7,642 bases of DNA from Pseudomonadota bacterium. Lineage in GTDB: Bacteria > Pseudomonadota > Alphaproteobacteria > Rhizobiales > Rhizobiaceae. The stretch's first letter is position 1, and each line of letters begins with the position of its first letter. Of the stretch, positions 1 through 6,050 are shown piece after piece. A program made the position numbers and the translations under genes. The notes under the pieces are model-generated. The model did no database searches. It was not told where the DNA came from and was given only the letters and a program-made list of their open reading frames with translations. Location of the stretch: NCBI GenBank assembly GCA_023451915.1, contig JAEXXS010000204.1:1-7642 (forward strand), read 5' to 3'.

Positions 1-35
1 ATATAAATCCCGTATATATCGAGTTCAGGTCGCAT
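1..35 (-). CDS. DUF1656 / AaeX-like small membrane protein, N-terminal fragment
   Basis: Reading the minus strand from an ATG at 35 to the window edge gives MRPELDIYGIY, 11 complete codons plus two bases. The Glu-Leu-Asp-Ile-Tyr-Gly-Ile-Tyr start resembles DUF1656 proteins (AaeX type, about 65-75 residues with two membrane segments), which are commonly encoded beside FUSC permeases and HlyD-type periplasmic adaptors. An in-frame TGA lies four codons upstream, so the ATG at 35 is the first possible start. The gene begins 50 bases after the permease stop on the same strand, consistent with one operon. No strong Shine-Dalgarno is visible. The identification rests on 11 residues plus context; the next gene to the left would be expected to be an HlyD-type adaptor (inference). 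Confidence 0.7.
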   Translation of the reverse strand, partial: MRPELDIYGIY

Positions 36-85
36 GATCGTTCACATTCAAGTCTTCACGGGGCTGTTCTTCCGGCGGCTGTTTG

Positions 86-2194
86 TCAGGCAGCTTGCGG
101 CAGCTCCAATTGCGGGCGCGGCGGCAAGGCAAAAGGCGGCGCCTTGGGAAACAGGTTGAAACGCAGCGCCACCAGTGCAAGCCGCGGACGGCGGGCAACG
201 GCGGGCGAACCGCTTTCGATGATCGCCGCTATCGCTTTGTCGATGGAGGCGAGCAGTTGTTCATCGGTATTCTTGCGCGACTGATCGTCCGGTCCATGCT
301 TGGACAGGGATCGATAATGCGCGCCGACACCGTCCAGCACCGCATCCACTGCATCCCGGCAGGGCTCGGGCAGTTTGGCGCGATATTGCTGCAGGTCGAT
401 GGTGTTCATCCCGTTGCGCAGATCGCGCAGCAGATCGACCTTGGCGACATCCGCCGCCGGGATCAGCGCCAGGCGTGGCGTCATCATGCCGATGCGGTCG
501 ATCATGCGCAGTAACAGGCGGTTCATATGCTGGCGGCGATGACGGCTTGGGCCGCGTTCGGTCGCCGCCACGATATCGCGCCAGCCGGCCTTGACCAGAC
601 GCCGCACGCTCCATTCCGCACCGACCGAGCGCACGATGGAGGTTGTCACCGCAGCCATGACGATGCCGATAACCGTTGCGAGATTGGCATTGGCAAAGGA
701 GACGAAATCGGAGGTGGCGTGGCTTTGCAGCATGAGCATGTTCGGCAGGTTCACACAGAGCACCATGCCCAGCAGAAACTGCGACGGAATTGCCAGAAGC
801 ACACCGGCAGGCACCAGAAACAGACCCAGCACGAGCGCGAGCGGAAAGAAGCCGTCCACCAGCGGCAGCAGCGCGAATTCGAAGATGAAAGCGGCTGCGA
901 TCACGATCATCAACAGCCAGTTGAACTTGCGCATCACCGGCACGGGATCGTCCATCGTTGCAAAGATACAGCAGAAGATGCCTGCCATCATCGCGGCTGC
1001 ACTGCCCTGCGACCAGCCGGTAGCGATCCAGAAAGCGGTCGCGACACTGGTTGCGAGAAAGGCCGAAAAGCCCGACAGAAACGCCATACCATAATCGCGG
1101 TGCGCCGGACGCCCCTTCAGATGGGCATCGTAACGGCGCCAGCGCAACGCATGACCGCGCTTTGCACCTGATACGATATCCTGACGCAGCGTGATACAAT
1201 CGCTCCAGATCTGGACCAGATCGCGCACACGCGCGGCCAGATTGAACGGCAGCAGCTCGCCCAAGGTGGAGGCGTCCTTGCCATGGCGATCAATCTCGCC
1301 AATCAGCTTCAACAGAACGGCGCGGCGCTCTTCGCTCAGGCTTTCGCCGCTTTCGAGCCAGTCACAGGCTTCATCGAGAAGCTGCTGAACTGCCGGATGC
1401 CACGGCTTTTCGCCCTCACCCGGCTTCAGCACGATGACATCATGCAGGCTGGAAATGATCGGCAGCACGGCAACCATACGCTGTTGCAGCACATGCAGCA
1501 GGGTTCCAACGCCGCGTATGGACGAGGTGTCATAGGCCACATGGGTGGTCAGATTGCGCAGTTCCAGCGCGTCCGATGCCAGACGCTGACGGTCGCGAAG
1601 AAATTGCGGGCTGGCGCCCTCGCCGCGCATGGTGGCGACGGCGAGGCGTGAGCCTTCACGCAGCCAGTTGTCGATACGACCGACCAGAACCGGCCCGCTG
1701 TGGCGCGGAAAGACGAGGCGGTTGACCACTGCCGCACAGATAATGCCAATGGCAATTTCCTCGACGCGGCCAAGCGCATAATCAAACGTGGTTTCGGGAA
1801 CGGAAACCACGGCAAAACTTGCAATCGCCACCGTGTAACCGGCGAGCATGAACAGATAGCTGCGCGGCGTGCCGTCGAGCAGGCTGATCGCCAGACAGAC
1901 GCCCATCCACAAGCCGATGGCGACGGTCAAGATTTCCGGCGAATTGATCAGATGCGGCACGAACAGGATCGTCACCGCGCCGCCGATGATCGTGCCGATC
2001 AGGCGATAGATGCCCTTGGATGTGGTGGCCCCTGAAAGCGGATGTGCGACGATGTAAACGGCGGCAATAGACCAGTATGGGTTCGGCAGATTGGCCATCA
2101 GCGCAATCCACAAGGCAAGCATACCGGCGGCGAATGTCTTTAGGGAAAAGACGACGTCCCAGAATTTCGGGGTTGTTTCGGCAAGCTTGGTCAT
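86..2194 (-). CDS. FUSC-family (AaeB-like) inner-membrane efflux permease
   Basis: This 702-residue protein has two hydrophobic blocks. The first has about six membrane segments (residues ~17-34, 39-55, 64-83, 87-106, 112-131, 144-162). The second spans ~370-517, starting at MAFLSGFSAF and including QGSAAAMMAGIFCC and a final helix around NLATVIGIVMAAV. Soluble regions lie at ~165-365 and ~520-702. This duplicated arrangement is typical of the fusaric acid resistance/aromatic-acid exporter family, whose best-known member is E. coli AaeB, an inner-membrane pump for hydroxybenzoic-type acids. The substrate here cannot be read from sequence. It follows a MarR regulator by only 22 bases and is followed by a DUF1656 gene, so the three are probably one transcript. 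The Shine-Dalgarno before the ATG at 2194 is weak. The proline-rich C-terminus (PKAPPFALPPRP) looks disordered. Confidence 0.9.
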   Translation of the reverse strand: MTKLAETTPKFWDVVFSLKTFAAGMLALWIALMANLPNPYWSIAAVYIVAHPLSGATTSKGIYRLIGTIIGGAVTILFVPHLINSPEILTVAIGLWMGVCLAISLLDGTPRSYLFMLAGYTVAIASFAVVSVPETTFDYALGRVEEIAIGIICAAVVNRLVFPRHSGPVLVGRIDNWLREGSRLAVATMRGEGASPQFLRDRQRLASDALELRNLTTHVAYDTSSIRGVGTLLHVLQQRMVAVLPIISSLHDVIVLKPGEGEKPWHPAVQQLLDEACDWLESGESLSEERRAVLLKLIGEIDRHGKDASTLGELLPFNLAARVRDLVQIWSDCITLRQDIVSGAKRGHALRWRRYDAHLKGRPAHRDYGMAFLSGFSAFLATSVATAFWIATGWSQGSAAAMMAGIFCCIFATMDDPVPVMRKFNWLLMIVIAAAFIFEFALLPLVDGFFPLALVLGLFLVPAGVLLAIPSQFLLGMVLCVNLPNMLMLQSHATSDFVSFANANLATVIGIVMAAVTTSIVRSVGAEWSVRRLVKAGWRDIVAATERGPSRHRRQHMNRLLLRMIDRIGMMTPRLALIPAADVAKVDLLRDLRNGMNTIDLQQYRAKLPEPCRDAVDAVLDGVGAHYRSLSKHGPDDQSRKNTDEQLLASIDKAIAAIIESGSPAVARRPRLALVALRFNLFPKAPPFALPPRPQLELPQAA

Positions 2195-2216
2195 GGTTTT
2201 CGAAGGCAGCGTTGTT

Positions 2217-2648
2217 TTAAAGGTTGAGGAATTTCTCGTTCAGCTTGCGCAAGACTTCCATGGCGATATCAACCTGTTCGGCGTCGAAATCGCTTAAGAA
2301 CTGCGTCCGAAGACGGGCCGCAGACTTTTCCACCTTGGTGGCGAGGACGCGGCCGTCTTCTGTCAACTGGATGAGCTTGACGCGACGGTCGGCATCGTCG
2401 GCGACGCGCAGGATCAGGCCATCCTTCTCCAGCTCATCGACGACACGAACAATCGTCGCCCCCTCAATGCCGACCCGCTCGGCCAGCACCCCCTGGGGGA
2501 TCAGATCGCCATGCCGCAAGAGGGTCATCAGCGGAACCGCTTTCGCATCGGAAAGACCGTGCTCCGCCATGGCCGCATCAAAGGCTTTCCGCCATCCTCT
2601 GGCGGTGCTTGCAAGAAGCGGCGCGAATTCGACCCAGGCTTGTTTCAT
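2217..2648 (-). CDS. MarR-family transcriptional regulator
   Basis: The chosen ATG at 2648 gives a 143-residue protein, a normal MarR length, starting MKQAWVEFAPLLAST. A winged helix-turn-helix is visible: the helical pair at ~50-75 (PQGVLAERVGIEGATIVRVV), followed by the family-typical wing at ~83-95, DDADRRVKLIQLTEDG. Flanking helices at ~5-30 and ~105-140 would form the dimer interface. There is no cysteine, so direct thiol-based sensing is unlikely; small-molecule binding is the usual alternative in this family. A longer reading frame exists from a TTG at 2711, but it crosses the likely promoter and adds residues atypical for the family. The gene lies 22 bases upstream of the FUSC permease, so it most likely controls that operon and its own promoter. 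Ligand and sign of regulation are unknown. Confidence 0.9.
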   Translation of the reverse strand: MKQAWVEFAPLLASTARGWRKAFDAAMAEHGLSDAKAVPLMTLLRHGDLIPQGVLAERVGIEGATIVRVVDELEKDGLILRVADDADRRVKLIQLTEDGRVLATKVEKSAARLRTQFLSDFDAEQVDIAMEVLRKLNEKFLNL

Positions 2649-2666
2649 CACTTCAATTCCATTCAA

Positions 2667-2711
2667 ATAGATAGCTTCATACCTATATGGATACAATCTA
2701 ATTAGATTCAA
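2667..2711 (-). promoter_or_regulatory. Putative promoter/operator of the MarR-FUSC operon
   Basis: On the minus strand, TTGAAT (2711-2706) could be a -35 element, with TATAGG (2687-2682) at 18 bases or ATATAG (2688-2683) at 17 bases as -10. Two inverted repeats overlap it. The perfect 14-base palindrome AATCTAATTAGATT lies at 2695-2708, and ATAGATAGCTTCATACCTAT at 2667-2686 has 7-base arms with one mismatch and a 6-base gap. Such sites over a promoter fit a MarR dimer that represses its own operon. The promoter elements are matched by eye and are only moderate. Confidence 0.45.
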
Positions 2712-2735
2712 CCGCTAGACATTTCCCATCAATTG

Positions 2736-2802
2736 TTTGTGTAAGCCATTTGTTATATGAGAGCGATATTCAATCCGCAGGCTGGCGGAACAGTTACACA
2801 AA
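2736..2802. repeat. Separated 9-base inverted repeat upstream of rsmE
   Basis: TTTGTGTAA at 2736-2744 and its exact reverse complement TTACACAAA at 2794-2802 are separated by 49 bases. They lie in the divergent intergenic region ahead of rsmE. They could be paired protein-binding half-sites or the base of a leader RNA hairpin, or chance in an AT-richer stretch. The region between has TATATG at 2754-2759, but no well-spaced -35 partner. Confidence 0.35.
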
Positions 2803-2843
2803 GCGCTTGACCGGCGGGCTTTCCCTCTGCCATCGATGCAATC

Positions 2844-3590
2844 ATGCGCGCAAATTACAAAATGCAACGACTTTATATCGAGGACGACCTTGCCCGGGAA
2901 ACGCCGGTGGAGGCTGCGCCGCAGGCTGCACATTATCTCATTCACGTGCTGCGTCTGAAAGAGGGCGATGAAGTTCTCGTCTTCAACGGGCGCGACGGAG
3001 AATGGAAGGCCCGGCTGAAGCCGGAAGGCAAGAAACGAGTTCTGCTTATCCCCGTTGAAGAAACGCGCCCGCAACCAGCACTGAGCGATCTCGTCTATTG
3101 TTTCGCGCCGCTGAAACAGGGCCGCCTCGATTATATGGTGCAGAAGGCCGTTGAAATGGGCGCAGGCGTTTTGCAGCCTGTCATCACCCAGCACACGCAG
3201 GTGCCGAAGCTCAGCACCGACAAGATAAAGGCCAATGCCATCGAAGCTGCCGAGCAATGCGGCGTGCTCAGCCTGCCGGAATGCCGCGACGCCCTGCGCT
3301 TCGACCGCTTTATCGACCAGTGGGACCCATCACGCCGTCTGATCTTTTGCGATGAGGGGCACGAATCGGACGATCCGTTGAGCATTCTGCAAGGTTTGAA
3401 ATCTGGACCAACGGGACTTCTGATCGGCCCGGAAGGCGGGTTTTCGGAAGAAGAGCGGCAAGGGCTGCACCGCCTGCCCTTCGTGACCGCCATTCCGCTC
3501 GGCCCCCGCATCTTGCGGGCGGATACCGCAGCCGTTGCGGCCATGGCTCTGGTACAGGCTATTCTCGGCGACTGGAGAAATGCGGCATGA
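2844..3590 (+). CDS. rsmE: 16S rRNA (uracil-1498-N3)-methyltransferase RsmE
   Basis: The 248-residue product matches RsmE, a SPOUT-class enzyme that uses S-adenosylmethionine to methylate N3 of U1498 in helix 44 of 16S rRNA in the small subunit. The N-terminal PUA-like RNA-binding domain covers ~1-75, with HVLRL at 34-38. The SPOUT domain follows: [16 protein letters not shown] (91-106), EAAEQC (134-139), the knot loop [13 protein letters not shown] (192-204) and [12 protein letters not shown] (219-230), which form the cofactor-binding trefoil knot. Length is normal for the family. The start at 2844 gives the N-terminus [10 protein letters not shown] seen in alphaproteobacterial members; ATG at 2862 (Met7) is possible. 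Neither start has a clear Shine-Dalgarno, and the upstream bases are pyrimidine-rich. It is divergent from the MarR operon and followed 98 bases later by gshA, possibly partly cotranscribed. Confidence 0.95.
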   Translation: MRANYKMQRLYIEDDLARETPVEAAPQAAHYLIHVLRLKEGDEVLVFNGRDGEWKARLKPEGKKRVLLIPVEETRPQPALSDLVYCFAPLKQGRLDYMVQKAVEMGAGVLQPVITQHTQVPKLSTDKIKANAIEAAEQCGVLSLPECRDALRFDRFIDQWDPSRRLIFCDEGHESDDPLSILQGLKSGPTGLLIGPEGGFSEEERQGLHRLPFVTAIPLGPRILRADTAAVAAMALVQAILGDWRNAA

Positions 3591-3625
3591 TGTTCTCTAA
3601 ATCGATCGTTCAATGAAATTGACTT

Positions 3626-3655
3626 GCGTGATTTGACAAATTTGTCCAATCACGC
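3626..3655. promoter_or_regulatory. 30-base near-perfect palindrome upstream of gshA
   Basis: The outer arms GCGTGATT (3626-3633) and AATCACGC (3648-3655) are exact reverse complements. The centre, GACAAATTTGTC (3635-3646), is itself a perfect palindrome. Only the T3634/C3647 pair is mismatched, so 14 of 15 pairs match around the axis at 3640/3641. No T-run follows on either strand, so it is not a canonical intrinsic terminator. It sits 33 bases before the gshA start codon and contains TTGACA (3633-3638), a -35-like hexamer without a convincing -10. An operator for a dimeric regulator, or a leader-RNA hairpin, is the most natural reading. Confidence 0.5.
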
Positions 3656-3675
3656 TGACAAGCTGAAATACGACC

Positions 3676-3680
3676 AGGGA
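3676..3680 (+). promoter_or_regulatory. Ribosome binding site of gshA
   Basis: AGGGA ends 8 bases before the ATG at 3689. It is the clearest Shine-Dalgarno in the window and supports that start. Confidence 0.7.
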
Positions 3681-3688
3681 TAGACTGT

Positions 3689-5062
3689 ATGGCGCGCGAT
3701 ACGACTGACGAAACGGCACTGACGGGCGTTGAAGAACTGGCGATCTATCTTTCCGGGGGAAACAAGCCCAAGGATGGCTGGCGCATCGGCACCGAGCACG
3801 AGAAGTTTCCCTTCTATACGGCTGACAACAGCCCGGTTCCCTATGCGGGGCCGCGCGGCATCAAGGCTATTCTGGAAGGCATGCAGGCCATACTCGGCTG
3901 GGAGCCGATCATGGATGAAGGCAACATCATCGGATTGGTGGAGCCGACCGGACAGGGCGCAATTTCGCTGGAACCGGGCGGCCAGTTCGAGCTTTCCGGC
4001 GCGCCGCTTACCACCATTCACCAGACCTGCCGCGAGATGAACGCGCATCTGAGCCAGGTGCGAGAAATCGCCGAGCCTCTGGGCATTCGTTTTCTGGGCG
4101 TCGGCGGCAGCCCGAAATGGACGCTGGCCGAAACGCCGGTCATGCCGAAGTCGCGCTACAAGATCATGACCAACTACATGCCGAAAGTCGGCCATGAAGG
4201 TCTGGACATGATGTACCGGACCTCGACCATTCAGGTTAACCTCGATTTCAGCTCGGAACGCGACATGCGCCGCAAGATGCAGGTTTCGATGAAACTGCAA
4301 TCGGTCGCCACAGCGCTGTTTTCCAGTTCGCCCTTCACCGAAGGCAAGCCGAACGGTCTTCTGTCATGGCGCTCCAATATCTGGCGCGACACCGACAACC
4401 AGCGCGCCGGTGTGCTGCCCTTCGTCTTCTCGGAAAATTTCGGTTTCGCGGATTATGTCGACTGGGCACTCGACATTCCGATGTATTTCATCCTACGCGA
4501 TGGCCGTTATCACGATTGCACCCATGTCACGTTCCGCCAGTTCATGAACGGCGCGTTGAAGGGTGAAGTCAGCGATCCGGTGCCGAATATGGGCGACTGG
4601 ACCAACCATCTTTCGACGCTATTCCCGGAAGTGCGCCTCAAGCGCTTCCTCGAAATGCGCGGCGCGGACGGCGGCCCGTGGCGGCGCATCTGCGCCCTGC
4701 CCGCCTATTGGGTCGGCCTGCTCTATGACGAAGAAGCCCTGACGGCAGCCGAAATGCTGACCAAGGACTGGACCTATGAAGAGGTTCTGGCGCTGCGCAA
4801 CGATGTGCCCTCAAAGGCGCTCACCGCAACATTCCGCGGCAAGCCGCTGGAAGGCATCGCCCGCGAAACGCTGAAGATTTCGCGTCTCGGCCTGAAGAAC
4901 CGTAACAAGCTGAATGCGGAAGGCTTTGACGAAACCCACTTCCTCGCGCCACTCGAAGAAATCGTCGCCGCCGGTATCACCGATGCCGAGCGCATGCTGA
5001 AAGCCTATAACAGCATCTGGGGCGGTTCAGTCGAGCCGATCTTCCTGGAATATGCCTACTGA
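3689..5062 (+). CDS. gshA: Glutamate-cysteine ligase, plant/alphaproteobacterial type
   Basis: The 457-residue product belongs to the GCS2 (plant-like) family of glutamate-cysteine ligases, which join L-glutamate and L-cysteine with ATP to make gamma-glutamylcysteine, the first step of glutathione synthesis in the cytoplasm. Recognisable blocks are GTEHEKFPFY (34-43), SLEPGGQFELSGAP (93-106), HQTCREMNAHLSQV (111-124), STIQVNLDF (179-187), VLPFVFSENFGF (242-253), DCTHVTFRQF (276-285) and FPEVRLKRFLEMRGADGGP (312-330) followed by WRRICALPAYWVGLLYD (331-347). All are close to plant GSH1. Cysteines are C114, C277 and C335 only. C114 and C335 match the pair called CC2 in Brassica juncea GSH1; C277 matches one CC1 cysteine, but its partner is absent. 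Length is normal for the bacterial branch, and there is no targeting sequence. The start is supported by AGGGA at 3676-3680; a strong hairpin terminator follows the stop. Confidence 0.95.
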   Translation: MARDTTDETALTGVEELAIYLSGGNKPKDGWRIGTEHEKFPFYTADNSPVPYAGPRGIKAILEGMQAILGWEPIMDEGNIIGLVEPTGQGAISLEPGGQFELSGAPLTTIHQTCREMNAHLSQVREIAEPLGIRFLGVGGSPKWTLAETPVMPKSRYKIMTNYMPKVGHEGLDMMYRTSTIQVNLDFSSERDMRRKMQVSMKLQSVATALFSSSPFTEGKPNGLLSWRSNIWRDTDNQRAGVLPFVFSENFGFADYVDWALDIPMYFILRDGRYHDCTHVTFRQFMNGALKGEVSDPVPNMGDWTNHLSTLFPEVRLKRFLEMRGADGGPWRRICALPAYWVGLLYDEEALTAAEMLTKDWTYEEVLALRNDVPSKALTATFRGKPLEGIARETLKISRLGLKNRNKLNAEGFDETHFLAPLEEIVAAGITDAERMLKAYNSIWGGSVEPIFLEYAY

Positions 5063-5089
5063 GCTTTGAGCCGGTAGAACCACCCAAAC

Positions 5090-5117
5090 AAAAGGGCGCG
5101 TTTTTCGCGCCCTTTTT
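5090..5117. terminator. Bidirectional intrinsic terminator between gshA and the L,D-transpeptidase gene
   Basis: AAAAGGGCGCG (5090-5100) pairs with CGCGCCCTTTT (5106-5116) around a five-T loop, and another T follows at 5117. The GC-rich 7-bp stem has a T-run 3' of it on the plus strand and, through the AAAA, on the minus strand too. It can therefore end both the gshA transcript and the converging xseA-side transcript, whose last stop codon is only 9 bases away. Confidence 0.9.
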
Positions 5118-5125
5118 CGTTGGAA

Positions 5126-5875
5126 TCAGCTCGTGACCTGCTGACCCTTGGTCGGATCGGGGATAACAACAATCGTGCTGCCATCGCGCACATTGTTATA
5201 AAGGTCGATCACATCCTGATTGAGCATGCGGATACAGCCGGAGGAAACCGCCTTGCCGATGCTCCATGCTTCCGGCGATCCGTGGATACGGTATAGCGTA
5301 TCGCGGCCATCCTTATGGATATACATAGCGCGCGCGCCAAGCGGGTTCTTGAGACCGGGCGGCATACCGCCATTGGCGATGCTATAAGGCTGGAGCGCTG
5401 GCTGGCGCGCCACCATCTCGTCGGGCGGCGTCCAGCGTGGCCACTGGCGCTTGTAGGCGACCACCGCACGGCCCGCCCAGGCAAAGCCGTCGCGACCGAC
5501 GCCGATGCCGTAGCGCATCGCACGACCATTGCCGAGCACGTGATAGAGATATTTGTTCGGCGTATCGACGATGATGGTGCCCTTCGCCTCGGATGTCGGA
5601 TAATCGACTTCCTGCCGCCAGAACTTTTGATCGACCTTGCTGATATCGACGGCGGGCAGCGGAAACTGCTCTTCCGGCATCGCCTGATACATGAGCGGCA
5701 CCGGCTGCGAGGGGGCGACCGGCTTGTTGACCGGCTTTGCCGGTTGCGGCGGCTGGGCGGTCGAAACACAGCCTGACAATGCAACAGCACTTGCGCCGAT
5801 CAGAAAGCTGCGGCGGTTGAACGCCGCCGTCTTCAAGCCGGGAAAGAGGGCGCCCTGGGAGTTTTTACGCGACAT
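5126..5875 (-). CDS. L,D-transpeptidase (YkuD domain), predicted Tat-type lipoprotein
   Basis: The ATG at 5875 gives 249 residues. The N-terminus has a twin-arginine motif NRRSFLIG (20-27), a short hydrophobic core and a lipobox LSGC with Cys36, so the mature protein would be a lipid-anchored envelope protein. A Pro-rich linker (~42-60) leads to a YkuD domain (~98-238) with the hallmark histidine in YRIHGS (His198) and SSGCIRM, whose Cys214 is the expected nucleophile. Such enzymes form 3-3 cross-links between diaminopimelate residues of peptidoglycan or attach proteins to it; in Brucella and relatives, outer-membrane barrel proteins are reported to be bound to peptidoglycan by enzymes of this family. 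Which reaction this paralogue performs is not visible. AAAGAG (5883-5888), 7 bases upstream, supports the start. A longer frame running back into xseA lacks a signal and is rejected. Confidence 0.92.
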   Translation of the reverse strand: MSRKNSQGALFPGLKTAAFNRRSFLIGASAVALSGCVSTAQPPQPAKPVNKPVAPSQPVPLMYQAMPEEQFPLPAVDISKVDQKFWRQEVDYPTSEAKGTIIVDTPNKYLYHVLGNGRAMRYGIGVGRDGFAWAGRAVVAYKRQWPRWTPPDEMVARQPALQPYSIANGGMPPGLKNPLGARAMYIHKDGRDTLYRIHGSPEAWSIGKAVSSGCIRMLNQDVIDLYNNVRDGSTIVVIPDPTKGQQVTS

Positions 5876-5882
5876 CCTTGAA

Positions 5883-5888
5883 CTCTTT
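5883..5888 (-). promoter_or_regulatory. Ribosome binding site deciding the L,D-transpeptidase start
   Basis: On the minus strand AAAGAG ends 7 bases before the ATG at 5875. It favours this start, which directly precedes the signal sequence, over the in-frame starts further upstream. Confidence 0.5.
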
Positions 5889-5976
5889 GTTGGACACGCA
5901 TCGCGGCAATGAACGAGGGTCGTCGCGCCGCAATTGTGCCGATCATTTCGGATGTGCGAGAAAGAAAAGGCGAAGC

Positions 5977-5991
5977 TTAAGCCAGCCTTAA
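5977..5991. promoter_or_regulatory. Candidate CtrA-binding box upstream of the L,D-transpeptidase gene
   Basis: TTAAGCCAGCCTTAA matches the TTAA-N7-TTAA core of the CtrA response-regulator site of alphaproteobacteria, and reads TTAA-N7-TTAA on both strands. It sits about 100 bases upstream of the start codon at 5875, in the 175-base gap behind xseA. The fifth base of the second half-site is G rather than the preferred C. No clear -10 was identified downstream of it. The match is by eye and a single site can arise by chance. Confidence 0.45.
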
Positions 5992-6050
5992 GAGAAACGC
6001 CGCTGCGGGCGACACTTCTCAATTCGGCATTCAAGACATTATGAGTGTTG

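Noticed and set aside
261..1199. Minus-strand frame of 312 codons inside the FUSC gene
   Set aside because: It overlaps the FUSC frame on the same strand in another phase. The product is Arg/Ala/Gly-rich low complexity, while the FUSC frame shows conserved membrane segments.
2649..2711. Longer MarR start at a TTG at 2711 adding 21 residues
   Set aside because: It would make the palindromes and likely promoter coding. The ATG at 2648 gives the usual MarR length and N-terminal helix.
3650..4300. Minus-strand frame of 216 codons opposite the start of gshA
   Set aside because: It is antisense to conserved gshA motifs, has no family signature, and no ribosome binding site was evident.
5700..5750. 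Short repeats of ACCGGCTT in the L,D-transpeptidase gene
   Set aside because: They lie in codons for the Pro/Lys/Val-rich linker after the lipobox and are explained by repetitive amino-acid content, not by a DNA element.
5960..6000. Possible intrinsic terminator behind xseA on the minus strand (AAGGC and GCCTT arms followed by a T-rich run)
   Set aside because: The stem is only five pairs with a 13-base loop and the T-run is interrupted by C. The same bases are better explained as the TTAA-N7-TTAA box. Not annotated as a terminator.
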